Assembly: GCA_041398965.1 (NCBI GenBank)
Contig: JAWKTT010000025.1
Coordinates: 1 to 64,000, forward strand
DNA length: 64,000 nucleotides
Direction of reading: 5' to 3'
Source: JAWKTT01 sp041398965
GTDB taxonomy: Bacteria; Planctomycetota; Planctomycetia; Planctomycetales; Planctomycetaceae
The position numbers and the translations under genes were made by a program. The notes under the pieces were generated by a model, which was given only the letters and a program-made list of their open reading frames with translations, was not told where the DNA came from and made no database searches. Positions within the stretch are counted from its first letter, which is position 1. Every line of letters starts with the position of its first letter. Positions 25,228 to 34,074 of the stretch are shown one piece after another.

Positions 25228-26622
25228 TCAGTCTTCGGGCTGACTGCCATCGCCGCACATTTTGACAACTTTGGGATCGAACCGGGCGACGATGTCGACA
25301 AGGTCTTGTTGTTCGTTCAGGACGGCATGGATGTTTTTGTAGGCCATGGGGACTTCATCTGAGCCAGCGGAGAGGACTCGGATCCCTTTCTTGGCGAGGT
25401 CGCGTTTGACGGCGTTGAAACGGTATTGCTCCTTGGCTTTTGTCCGTGACATCTGCCGACCGGCCCCATGAGACGCCGAGTCGAGCGACTCGGCAACCCC
25501 CTTGCCACGCACGACGAAACCGGGCGCCCCCATCGAACCAGGGATGATTCCTAGCACGCCTGCCCCAGCCGGTGTGGCCCCTTTACGATGGACGATCAAT
25601 TCTCGTCCGCCGTGGGTTTCCTTCCACGCAAAGTTGTGATGGTTCTCGACGCCGGCCAGTACGTTCGCGCCACAAAGTCGGGTAACGTTGCGATGGATCA
25701 CCGCATGATTCGCCGCGGCGTAGTCTCCCATGAGGTTCATTGCCCCCCAGTATTCCTGTCCCATCTCCTGATTGAGATCGAGCCAGGCAAGTGTGCCGAA
25801 CCGGGCGTACTGTTTCGGCAACAGGTTTCGAGCAATATTGCTGTACACCGAACAGACCTGATGTCCTACGCCACGACTCCCGCTATGACTCAGCAGGGCG
25901 ACGTACTCACCTGCGGGCAGTCCAAGGTCGGGGGCCGACAGCGTCACCATTCCAAACTCGACGAAGTGATTCCCCGAACCCGACGTCCCTAATTGTGCCC
26001 AGGCTTTGTCTTTGAACTGTCGGGTGACACGCGTGATGGACCAGTCCTGATCCATCACGTCATGTTGCTGCTTGCGGTCCCACGTTTTCCCCGTGCCGAA
26101 GACAGTCCCTTCTTCCAGTGCCTTGTCGAACATCGGTTCGAGTCGCTTGTCGTCGAGGGTGGATGGGGGCAAATCAAGAATCGAGAGCTTCATACGGCAG
26201 GCGATGTCGACTCCCACGGCATACGGGCAAACTGCGTTTTCCAACGCCAACACGCCACCAATCGGCAGACCGTACCCCACGTGAGCATCGGGCATGAGCG
26301 CCGCAGCGATGGCGTTGGGGAGGGCGCAGGCGTCTCGCATCTGATGGTGGGCCGCATGGTCAATGTCGGTTCCCCAAGTGCGGTAATCGATCGGCTCCTT
26401 CGCCGCGAACACCGGTTCGTTCGTCAGGGTGATGAGTTGTTGTGCCAGCGGTCCGAAGTGTCCGTCGTCGAGATGTTCGATCGGCGATTCGCAAACCTCT
26501 CGCAGACGTTCCTTCATCACCCCGCCTCGCACCCCGTCCGCCGCCGCAGCCTGAATGCACATCACCGCCAACTTCACCGCCGCTTCGGGAATTCCCAACT
26601 TCTCCAATTGCCGCTTATTCAT
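25228..26622 (-). CDS. rtcB: RtcB-family RNA ligase
   Basis: The 464-residue protein belongs to the RtcB family, which joins RNA 2',3'-cyclic phosphate (or 3'-phosphate) and 5'-OH ends with GTP and Mn2+. Metal and catalytic residues are visible: HVGYGLPIGG, GVDIACRMK (Cys ligand), GSGNHFVEFG, LSHSGSRGVG, and SHGAGRQMSR, which holds the guanylylated histidine. The length is typical. No Archease or RtcA partner is adjacent. It could serve RNA repair or release of stalled ribosomal RNA; the substrate is unknown. Confidence 0.93.
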   Translation of the reverse strand: MNKRQLEKLGIPEAAVKLAVMCIQAAAADGVRGGVMKERLREVCESPIEHLDDGHFGPLAQQLITLTNEPVFAAKEPIDYRTWGTDIDHAAHHQMRDACALPNAIAAALMPDAHVGYGLPIGGVLALENAVCPYAVGVDIACRMKLSILDLPPSTLDDKRLEPMFDKALEEGTVFGTGKTWDRKQQHDVMDQDWSITRVTRQFKDKAWAQLGTSGSGNHFVEFGMVTLSAPDLGLPAGEYVALLSHSGSRGVGHQVCSVYSNIARNLLPKQYARFGTLAWLDLNQEMGQEYWGAMNLMGDYAAANHAVIHRNVTRLCGANVLAGVENHHNFAWKETHGGRELIVHRKGATPAGAGVLGIIPGSMGAPGFVVRGKGVAESLDSASHGAGRQMSRTKAKEQYRFNAVKRDLAKKGIRVLSAGSDEVPMAYKNIHAVLNEQQDLVDIVARFDPKVVKMCGDGSQPED

Positions 26623-26720
26623 TACTCGCTCCGTTCCTCATGACATCGTCCTCACCGGCAACGACACACGCAAGCCTCACAATGTTCGCGGCGTCGATTA
26701 GAGTACAGTGACGAAGAATG

Positions 26721-26751
26721 GGACAAATCGCGATCGAGATGCCGTCCCATC
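26721..26751 (+). repeat. 30-bp direct repeat, left copy
   Basis: GACAAATCGCGATCGAGATG followed by CCGTCCCATC closely matches 27223-27252 (GACAAGTCGCGATCGCGATG, then the same CCGTCCCATC). The two copies flank the small membrane protein gene at 26856. Confidence 0.6.
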
Positions 26752-26855
26752 GGCGCGACGGGGGAGACGCTGTGGTGGGGCTGCCTTGCTGATGGTGTTT
26801 TGGCGAGTTAAAACCTAGGATTATCGTAAAACAGGCTGTTGGTCGAAGGTGACGT

Positions 26856-27209
26856 ATGGGTTTGAGCGACGACAGCGACGACATGAGCTGTGGAACGATT
26901 GCCGGATCCTACGTGCTCGGGACGTATTTTGTCGCGTTTTTCTCTGCATTGTTTGGAGGTGCGGCACATTGGTCACTCGTGATTGCTCCGGTGACATTTC
27001 CAATAATGACCTTGATCGGGTTCTTGCTCGTCGACAATTCCGAGGTACCTGTTCAGCAGTCCTTCCTGATTCAGGTGTTGCTTGTGTGGGGAGTCGCAAT
27101 CGTCGGTTGTTGGGGCCTGCTTCGCAGTTGGCCATGCATTCTGAACACTCGCTGGCCGCCGATTCTGTTCGTTGCAGACGTGGTACTAATTTACTTTGTC
27201 TTTCGGTGA
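26856..27209 (+). CDS. Small four-helix membrane protein, unknown
   Basis: The 117-residue protein has a short acidic start followed by four hydrophobic segments (about residues 14-36, 39-58, 68-87 and 100-117) with little between them. AAGGTGA lies just before the ATG. I recognise no family. It is preceded and followed by near-identical 30-bp direct repeats, so it might have moved or been duplicated as a unit. It could be a genuine small inner-membrane protein. Confidence 0.5.
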   Translation: MGLSDDSDDMSCGTIAGSYVLGTYFVAFFSALFGGAAHWSLVIAPVTFPIMTLIGFLLVDNSEVPVQQSFLIQVLLVWGVAIVGCWGLLRSWPCILNTRWPPILFVADVVLIYFVFR

Positions 27210-27222
27210 GTAACGTAAGATG

Positions 27223-27252
27223 TGACAAGTCGCGATCGCGATGCCGTCCCAT
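27223..27252 (+). repeat. 30-bp direct repeat, right copy
   Basis: This copy matches 26721-26751 with only a few differences and contains the palindrome CGCGATCGCG. An open stretch beginning inside it (27241-27453) shows no sign of being a gene. Confidence 0.6.
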
Positions 27253-27526
27253 CAGGGGTGGCACGTTTTGGTGGGTCTGCGGCGTTCCTCCTTGGACCAT
27301 CCTACGTTGTTGGTGATGATTGCTGGGGGTGGTTTGTTGTGGCGGCGCTCTGTTCGGACCCGCAAGAAAATCGTGTCGGAAGTGGGGGGGAGGGAAATCG
27401 AGCGATTCGACCTTTTCAACGCCAGAGCAGATGAGTATGGTTTATCAAGGTGAGTTGTGTCGTTGAATCGACTTCGTCCAATCAACACGTCATCGCCTGT
27501 GTCAGCCGATCCAGTCGGCAGCAGCG

Positions 27527-27946
27527 ATGTTCGGGGCAGTTTCCATGAGACTCAGCAGTCAGACATCCCCCAAATTGCATTATCACGTCGATGCCTATCG
27601 CTTCGTGTTTGATGCACTTCAGTTCGTTCAGGACCGCATGTCGCGTCCGGCGGCGCGCGATGTCGACGACGAATCATCGCATGTCTCCGGTCCCGAACTG
27701 TTGGACGGCGTCCGTGAGTATGCCCTCAAGCGTTTCGGCCTGATGTCGCGTAGCCTGTTCGCCTTTTGGGGGGTCACATCGACAGACGATTTCGGACGGA
27801 TCGTGTTCGAACTCATCGAGCAAGGTCAGATGCGGAAGACCGATAGCGACGAACTGGAAGACTTCTTTGGAGTCTATGATTTCGAACAAGCCCTCGATCA
27901 CGACTACGTCATCCCGACGGACGAGGCCTTCCGCACCCCCGAATAA
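27527..27946 (+). CDS. Minf_1886-family conserved protein (Planctomycetes/Verrucomicrobia-restricted)
   Basis: The 139-residue protein matches a family restricted to Planctomycetes and Verrucomicrobia by several marks: YHVDAYRFVFDALQFV near the start, HVSGPELLDGVREYALKRFG, WGVTSTDDFGRIVFELIEQG, and a late EDFFGVYDFEQAL. The function is unknown. No signal peptide or membrane helix is present. An alternative ATG at 27545 is equally possible. It is a useful taxonomic marker. Confidence 0.85.
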   Translation: MFGAVSMRLSSQTSPKLHYHVDAYRFVFDALQFVQDRMSRPAARDVDDESSHVSGPELLDGVREYALKRFGLMSRSLFAFWGVTSTDDFGRIVFELIEQGQMRKTDSDELEDFFGVYDFEQALDHDYVIPTDEAFRTPE

Positions 27947-28014
27947 CACGGACATCACCCAGTCTCCCCTCCGATGAGACCGGCAGCTCGACGACGTGAC
28001 GTGGGGAAAGTTAT

Positions 28015-28144
28015 CAGCCTGTTGAAAAACGCAGGTCAGGTTTCCCAGCCTGACTTGGTGTCGTTTGATATGTAGGCAAAACAGTGGACGAGTTGCTCGT
28101 GTATGCTTGGACAAGCTGACCCACGGTCGTACTTCAACGGGCTG
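28015..28144 (+). repeat. Dispersed ~130-bp element, copy 2
   Basis: The block starts CAGCCTGTTGAAAAACGC and ends CTGACCCACGGTCG followed by CTTCAACGGGCTG, so its ends are inverted repeats of each other. It includes TTTGATATGTAGGCAAAA, related to the TTTGATGTCTCGGCAAAA core of the copy at 62241. It directly abuts the stop of the minus-strand gene at 28145 and may act as its terminator. Confidence 0.75.
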
Positions 28145-29764
28145 TCATGGGGCGTTCGTTTTTTTCTCCGGGATTGGAACTGGGACCGGGATTGGGATCT
28201 CCTCGATGCGGGGGGTGTGCATCACGCGGGAGACAACCAGTTGACGGTCGGAACTCCGGACTTCGAGAAACACTGTCGTGCCGATTTCGACATACTCCCA
28301 CAGGACGCCGTTCGCGTCCCGAGTGATCATCCGAGCGACACGATCCGGGGCACCGCCGAACGATTGACGCACTTGGGAGGCTGACATTCCGATGGCGACA
28401 CGCCCCGCTTCAATATCGGCACGGAAGGGGTCTTCCATCGGTTTGGGGGTGTCCGACTTGGCCATGACACGACCTTGATTGAGCGTGAAGCCCAGTTTGT
28501 CGATCCGTTCAAGTGCCGCGGCATTCGTCGGTTCCTGCAACAAGACCTCCCCCAGCAATGCGATTGTTTGTTTCGTGTCGTTCAACACGACGTGCGTGTC
28601 GTCCGCGAGATCGATCTGATCGATGCGACCTGTTTCGAGCAATTTCTTTCGGTGGGCCATCCATCGACTGCGGGCCGTCGCATCTCGTTCGAGGTCTTGG
28701 AGATCGAGCAGTCGCCGAGAGAATTGCATGAGTTCATCGCGTGACATTTTGTCGACTCGCCCGAGAAGGAAGTCGAGTTCCTTCTGGCGATAGTTCTCCG
28801 CCAGCGGGGCAAGTTCTGGGGCGAGTGCTTCGAGGCGGGCGGCCATCTTGAATCCGTCGCTTCCATCTGCCGCAGCTTCCTGTTCCACGAGACGTCGGGC
28901 GGTGTCAACATAGAACTGGCGATGGATCATTTGTCGTTCGAGTGGAGTGGCGGAGCGGTAACTTTGCGGTGTCAGCGTTGCGAATTTTTTCTGCCCATCT
29001 TCGCTGAACTCATCGAGCGGAGTCTTCGCAGACGGAAAACGAGAACTGATGTTTGCCAATAGTGTCGAGAACTGCGGCTTCTCTTCGCGCAGTCGGAGTG
29101 TTCGTTCCCCCCACGTGGCTGAGAACAGGCACTCCTCTTGAATAGCCGGAGCGAGATGATAGGTCGTCCCCTTTTTGCTCAGCCTCAAGAATTCGTCGAC
29201 CTGTTCGATGGGAGTGTCTTGAAGAGCACGCCGAATACCATCTTCGCGAACGCGACGGGACCGATCGAGCAGCAGATCGTCCTTATAGAATTCGCCCCGT
29301 TTCTCCGCCCAGTCGGCCACGGTGTCAAACGTTTCGGCCTTGGTGGTGTCGCCGAGCCGGAGTTTCTCGTCAACAATCGCAAGGTCGTCCTTCCAGGAGA
29401 GGAGTTGTTGAACCTGAAACTCGTAGTTGCGTCCAATTTTGACGAGCTTACCTGTCAGCCGAATCGAAGGGAACGAGTCCGGTTTCATCGCTCCTTCCGG
29501 AAGGACGAACTTCAGATCACACTCCTTCATCTTGAGCGAGTTCCCGATCTGCGACCCGCCGCGCCCTTCCAGGTCGAGCAACCGATCCGTTAGCCCGTCC
29601 CATCCCTCTTTGCGTGCCATGAAGTCCATAATCGACTGTGGTTCGGCAGAGACCATTGTCGTGCCGAGTGTCAAGAACAGTAAGGCACACAGCCCGGCGA
29701 ACGTCTGCCGCAACAGGCCGATACCGTGGTTGAGTCGAAGGAACTCTGTGTGCTGTCCTCTCAT
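28145..29764 (-). CDS. Secreted protein of unknown function with a SmpA/BamE-like C-terminal segment
   Basis: The 539-residue protein begins with a hydrophobic signal (about residues 20-40, ending VSAE). The middle is mostly charged and helical with repeated Leu/Arg patterns, without a domain I recognise. The last ~90 residues (VAIGMSASQVRQSFGGAPDR, then WEYVEIGTTVFLEV) resemble the small beta-alpha fold of SmpA/OmlA (BamE) proteins, an inference from pattern only. It ends in a Pro-Val repeat (PIPVPVPIP). The start overlaps the upstream gene by 4 bases (ATGA), so the two are made together. Confidence 0.75.
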   Translation of the reverse strand: MRGQHTEFLRLNHGIGLLRQTFAGLCALLFLTLGTTMVSAEPQSIMDFMARKEGWDGLTDRLLDLEGRGGSQIGNSLKMKECDLKFVLPEGAMKPDSFPSIRLTGKLVKIGRNYEFQVQQLLSWKDDLAIVDEKLRLGDTTKAETFDTVADWAEKRGEFYKDDLLLDRSRRVREDGIRRALQDTPIEQVDEFLRLSKKGTTYHLAPAIQEECLFSATWGERTLRLREEKPQFSTLLANISSRFPSAKTPLDEFSEDGQKKFATLTPQSYRSATPLERQMIHRQFYVDTARRLVEQEAAADGSDGFKMAARLEALAPELAPLAENYRQKELDFLLGRVDKMSRDELMQFSRRLLDLQDLERDATARSRWMAHRKKLLETGRIDQIDLADDTHVVLNDTKQTIALLGEVLLQEPTNAAALERIDKLGFTLNQGRVMAKSDTPKPMEDPFRADIEAGRVAIGMSASQVRQSFGGAPDRVARMITRDANGVLWEYVEIGTTVFLEVRSSDRQLVVSRVMHTPRIEEIPIPVPVPIPEKKTNAP

Positions 29765-31272
29765 TTGGTCGCTCCCACTTCGTTTCCGGGTGAGGCTGGT
29801 AAGGTTCGCGAGTCGACTTGCAACAAGGCTGCCTGTTGTTTGAGAGTTGCTTCAACCGGTTCGGCAGGATGCCATTCGTCGAACCCAGGGACCAGTCGGC
29901 GATAGGTGTCTGTCCCGGCCCAAAGGAACGATGACTGGGGATCGAGTTCGATGATCCAGGTCGATTCGTCGAACGACAACTCACATCGCGAAAGCTGTCC
30001 AGCGAAGATGACCGACTGTGATCTCTGTTCGGGAGTGAGACGATTGAAGTCCGGAAGGTCTGCCCAGACTTCGACACGTCGCGGCTTCTTCCCGACGGCG
30101 AAGCCAACCTCGACTCGAAAACGCCCTCCCCTGTCTGTCATCAATGTCCCCGTAGACTCCTGACGGTCGGTCACCTGTTGCTCGACAATCGGAGATTCGA
30201 ACAAGACCCAACGACCCTGATGCAATCCCGAGAAGCGAGACCGCCACTTCTCGTCAAGCGGCGGGGGATTGAATTCTTCTCCTGGCTCTCGCGGTTGTTG
30301 TGCGGCAATCTTCCGCTCTTTGGCGGCCACCTCGGTCGCGGCCTCGGCATCGTCCAGAATGCTCAAGACATCTCCCCACAACAGCCCATGACTCGCGGTC
30401 GCTTCACGGTATGCCTGTCGTGTTTGACGTGCGAAAAGATCATCCTGTTCGAGCAAGTCCAACGCCTTGACGGCCACTAGTAACTTTTCCTCGGCCTCTT
30501 TGAGGTCTCCTTTTTCAAACGCCACCAAGCCGGCTTCGGCACTCGGCCTCAAGACGCTGAGCGCATGTTCGACATGGTTCCTGTGGACCATCCACGCCAC
30601 TAAAGACACGATAGTCACCACCAGTGCCAAAGCGACAAGTCGCAGAGGAGTCCACCAGTGTATGATCGCCAGGGCCCCCTGTGTCAGCATTCGGCCCAGC
30701 ATCAGTGCGATGTCACCGATACGGTCGAGCAACCCTTTTGCGGCGGCTCCTCCAGCGGTCGCGACAGAGGCCACTTTGCCCCCCACCTTCTTCGACAAAC
30801 CGGCCCCTTTGACCGATGACTTCTCTCCCCGCTGTTCTTTCTGTCGCCGTCGCTGATGTCGACTCATCCGACGTCCCGAGGGCTGTGTCGACGATTCGTC
30901 GTCGGAAGAATCCGCATCAGGTCGAGGTGACGAGTCATCCTGTTGTCGAGAGGAGGACTTCGACTTTGGTTCCGTGTTGGATGGATCGTCGAAGTTCGTC
31001 GTGTCGTCCTCCAGATCATCCAGAGAGCCGGGGACGTACTCGTCCCGTTCGATCGGCTTCGGTTTCTTGTACTTCGGTTCACCGGGAGCAGGGTAGACGT
31101 TCTTTGGGAGCACAAACAGAGCGGCCCCACAGTTTCGGCAGACAAGTTGTTGCGACGTCTTCCGCCGCAGTCCAGAGTGATCCAAGCCGCATTCACAGGT
31201 AATCTGAAACGGTTGCGGTGCGTCGGACGCGCCGCCACCGGGAAGGGCCAGGCGTGAGAGCCAGCCAGCCAT
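29761..31272 (-). CDS. Single-pass membrane protein with N-terminal zinc ribbon, unknown function
   Basis: The 503-residue protein has a four-Cys zinc ribbon near the start (ITCECG and VCRNCG, about residues 24-55), a long acidic and Ser-rich disordered part, then a membrane helix (LVALALVVTIVSLVAWMVHR, near 210-230). Beyond it are a helical TPR-like stretch rich in Glu/Ala and a beta-rich C-terminal domain. The zinc ribbon plus membrane helix plan recurs at 2899 in this window. Function unknown; a role with the secreted protein encoded next is implied by the 4-base overlap. Confidence 0.75.
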   Translation of the reverse strand: MAGWLSRLALPGGGASDAPQPFQITCECGLDHSGLRRKTSQQLVCRNCGAALFVLPKNVYPAPGEPKYKKPKPIERDEYVPGSLDDLEDDTTNFDDPSNTEPKSKSSSRQQDDSSPRPDADSSDDESSTQPSGRRMSRHQRRRQKEQRGEKSSVKGAGLSKKVGGKVASVATAGGAAAKGLLDRIGDIALMLGRMLTQGALAIIHWWTPLRLVALALVVTIVSLVAWMVHRNHVEHALSVLRPSAEAGLVAFEKGDLKEAEEKLLVAVKALDLLEQDDLFARQTRQAYREATASHGLLWGDVLSILDDAEAATEVAAKERKIAAQQPREPGEEFNPPPLDEKWRSRFSGLHQGRWVLFESPIVEQQVTDRQESTGTLMTDRGGRFRVEVGFAVGKKPRRVEVWADLPDFNRLTPEQRSQSVIFAGQLSRCELSFDESTWIIELDPQSSFLWAGTDTYRRLVPGFDEWHPAEPVEATLKQQAALLQVDSRTLPASPGNEVGATK

Positions 31273-31745
31273 CAGATCCCCGCGAAAAGAAGTCGTGAAA
31301 TGGTCAAGGAACGTCAGCAGACAGGAACAGAATTATCTCCCGCCCCCCCTGCTACGTCAATGAGTCCGCAGATGTCAAAGATTTTCATTGATTTCTGGCA
31401 GGACAGAGAAAGAATCGACGTGAAGTTCCTTGTGAGCGGGTCGTCTCGGGTGTTAACCCAGTGGCGTGTGTTTCCCCGTAGGTCGGACAGGGAGACCGTT
31501 GTACTGAGAATTGGGGTTCAATCAACGAAAGTTCGTGGACTCCATGGCAACGATGTTTATGGGCGGACCAATAGGTGTTAGCCTGTGAGATGTCGACTCC
31601 AGGATGTCGACCCCTCCATTTGCGGAAGGTTTCAAGACAACCGGTGATCATGCTGGACCTTCGACGAGGTTGCCGGAAGTCGCAGACCGGTCGAATGAGG
31701 TTCGCAAAATCGCAGGACGAACCAACACCGTCTTACAGGAAGAAA
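31273..31745. other. Divergent intergenic region, no gene seen
   Basis: About 470 bases between the divergent genes at 31272 and 31746. The aminotransferase frame stays open back to 31575, but the translation there does not look conserved. It presumably holds both promoters. I see no clear repeat, hairpin or RNA. Confidence 0.5.
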
Positions 31746-32972
31746 ATGTCTGAAAAGACTCCAATTGCCGACCTATCGAACTTTGACTTTGATGAACTCT
31801 GTGGCGCGTTCACGATTGAGCCGGGGGTGGCTTATCTCAATCATGGCTCGTTCGGTCCCTCTCCCGATGTCGTCCGGCGAATGCGGGAGCAATGGAGCGA
31901 GCAACTCGAACGGGAGCCAATGCAGTTCTTTGTCCGCAAGCTCGACACCGCGCTCGATACAGCACTCGAATCCCTTGGCGAATTCGTCGGATGCAAGCCG
32001 GGGAACCTGGCATTCGTCCCGAATGCGACCGTCGCCGTGAATGTTGTCATCGAGAGTTTCCCACTGACAGCGGGCGACGAAGTGTTGTTTACCGATCAGG
32101 AGTACGGTTCGGTGATTCGCGGATGGGGACGCAAGTGCAGTCGCGTCGGTGCACAGACTCGGCTCGTGCGACTCCCGTCCCCTCCTTCGTCTCCAGCCGA
32201 AATCGTCGATGCACTCGTCGAAGCGATTTCTCCGCAGACTCGTCTGATTGTTATCAGTCACATCACGTCGGTCACCGCGACGATTTTTCCGGTGGCCGAG
32301 GTCTGTCGGGCCGCTCATGCACGGGGCGTGCGGGTCTGTGTTGACGGGCCACATGCCCTCGCCATGATTGACCTCAAACTCCGCGACATCCCTTGCGACT
32401 ACTACTGCGCAAGCGGGCATAAGTGGCTTTCCGGTCCCTTCGGCAGTGGGTTCCTTTATGTCGCCTCAAACGCCAAGAAGGGACTGGAGCCGGCAGTTCT
32501 CAGTTGGGGGAAAAGCCTCTCGGGACGGCCGAATCGATGGCAGGACGAACACCATTGGTTCGGCACCTATGACCCGGCACCCTATCTGACGTTGCCCACC
32601 GCGATCGATTTCTTGAAGTCGGTCGGCATCGAACGCTTTCGGTCGCAGACACATGCCCTTGTTCGGTTTGCTCGCCAGAAACTGGTTGACGAGGTGGGGG
32701 CTGTCCCTCTAACCGCCGACGATTTGCAGTGGTATGGATCGATGGTGACGCTGCGTCTCCCGCAAGTGGCGACGGCATCGCTTCCCCCCGGTGTGCCGCA
32801 TCCACTCTCGCTGCAACTCTGGGAGCAGTACCAGATTGAAGTCCCAATTGTCCAATGGCGAGACGCAGTCCATGTTCGCGTTTCGTGTCATCTCTACAAT
32901 ACACCCAGAGACATCGAACGACTGGTGATCGCCTTGCGAGAACTGATCGGCAACTCCCCTTCCGGCCCATAG
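31746..32972 (+). CDS. Class V aminotransferase, isopenicillin-N-epimerase-like
   Basis: The ATG at 31746 has AGGAAG just before it and gives 408 residues. It is a PLP enzyme of fold type I: YLNHGSFGPSP near the start is the opening of isopenicillin-N-epimerase/cysteine-desulfurase-like proteins, VDGPHALAMIDL holds the PLP-binding Asp, and ASGHKWLSGP carries the Schiff-base lysine. The substrate cannot be named; relatives act as epimerases or desulfurases. The YgfZ-type gene begins 8 bases after its stop, which suggests an operon. Confidence 0.88.
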   Translation: MSEKTPIADLSNFDFDELCGAFTIEPGVAYLNHGSFGPSPDVVRRMREQWSEQLEREPMQFFVRKLDTALDTALESLGEFVGCKPGNLAFVPNATVAVNVVIESFPLTAGDEVLFTDQEYGSVIRGWGRKCSRVGAQTRLVRLPSPPSSPAEIVDALVEAISPQTRLIVISHITSVTATIFPVAEVCRAAHARGVRVCVDGPHALAMIDLKLRDIPCDYYCASGHKWLSGPFGSGFLYVASNAKKGLEPAVLSWGKSLSGRPNRWQDEHHWFGTYDPAPYLTLPTAIDFLKSVGIERFRSQTHALVRFARQKLVDEVGAVPLTADDLQWYGSMVTLRLPQVATASLPPGVPHPLSLQLWEQYQIEVPIVQWRDAVHVRVSCHLYNTPRDIERLVIALRELIGNSPSGP

Positions 32973-32980
32973 GCAATTCT

Positions 32981-34042
32981 GTGAACGATCAAGAAACACC
33001 CCCTTCCAGCACCCCGACCTCTGACGATGCATCAGTGGTGTACGGGAACGACAACACGAGTACGGCGGTTGACGAGTATCGTGCTGCGTACACCGGTGTT
33101 GCGGTCTGCGATCTCTCGGGGCGTACTCAATTAGAAGTGACCGGTGCCGACCGCGTCACGTTTTTGCATAACTTCTGCACGAACGACATCCGCCGTCTGC
33201 AACCGGGTGAGGGGTGCGAAGCCTTTGTCACGAACATTAAGGGGCGAATTCTGGGGCATGTCGCGATCTTTGCGGGGGAGACGGCCCATTGGATCGATAG
33301 CTCTCCCGACACGGCGAACGCGCTGCTGGCACATCTTGATCGCTACATCATCACCGAAGATGTCACCTTACGGGACGCGAGCGATTGGGGAACGTTGGCG
33401 ATGATCGGACCGAAAGCGGCAAAGACATTGACTCGGCTGCTGGGGATTGTTCTCCCGGTCGATCCCTGGACCCATCTTGCCCTCCGGGGAGAGGGGCTGT
33501 TGTCTGCGGCTGCCGTGCGCCGCGTGCCGATGACTCGCCCTGACTGCTACACACTGGTTGCCAGAAAAGATGCGCTAGGTGACATTTGGACGAATCTTTT
33601 CGCAGCGGGCGCAGTCTTTTGTGGCTCTCATGCCTGGGACGCCTTGAGAATCGAGTCGCAGTATCCGCGATACGGAGTCGACCTCTCGGACGCCCTCATC
33701 GCTCAAGAAGCGGGACGTACGAAACAGGCGATCAGCTTTACAAAGGGTTGCTATCTCGGGCAGGAACCGATTGCCCGACTCGATGCCCTCGGGCATACGA
33801 ACAAGGAACTGCGCGGCCTCTCTTGGGATGTCTCCGTTGCACCATTCGCTGGAGCAGAGATTCTCGAATCGAACGGTGACGGCGTCGTCGGCACGATGAC
33901 GTCGGCCGCCGCCATTCCGGGCGAAGCACGAGGCGTTGGTCTGGGGATTCTAAAACGAGACTACCTTGAGCCCGGAACGAGCGTCCGAATTGTCAGCAGC
34001 GAAGGGCCGGTCACGGCACGTGTTGCCCCGCAATTCGTTTGA
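32981..34042 (+). CDS. YgfZ/GcvT-like folate-binding protein
   Basis: From a GTG at 32981 the protein has 353 residues. The longer frame upstream lies over the aminotransferase. It has the aminomethyltransferase (GcvT) beta-barrel plan and the YgfZ signature KGCYLGQE, a conserved Cys segment tied to folate-dependent upkeep of iron-sulfur enzymes. Other marks are LHNFCTNDI, TNIKGRIL and the HTNKELRGL stretch. It is not the glycine-cleavage T protein, since no other gcv gene is near. With an iron-sulfur hydrogenase in the window a helper role is possible, but nothing links them directly. Confidence 0.88.
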   Translation: MNDQETPPSSTPTSDDASVVYGNDNTSTAVDEYRAAYTGVAVCDLSGRTQLEVTGADRVTFLHNFCTNDIRRLQPGEGCEAFVTNIKGRILGHVAIFAGETAHWIDSSPDTANALLAHLDRYIITEDVTLRDASDWGTLAMIGPKAAKTLTRLLGIVLPVDPWTHLALRGEGLLSAAAVRRVPMTRPDCYTLVARKDALGDIWTNLFAAGAVFCGSHAWDALRIESQYPRYGVDLSDALIAQEAGRTKQAISFTKGCYLGQEPIARLDALGHTNKELRGLSWDVSVAPFAGAEILESNGDGVVGTMTSAAAIPGEARGVGLGILKRDYLEPGTSVRIVSSEGPVTARVAPQFV

Positions 34043-34074
34043 GGTCTAACGACAGTCCCCGCAGGCTCCGCGGA

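Noticed and set aside
27241..27453. 70-residue open frame in the right-hand 30-bp repeat region
   Set aside because: It begins inside a repeat, has no ribosome site and no recognisable pattern.
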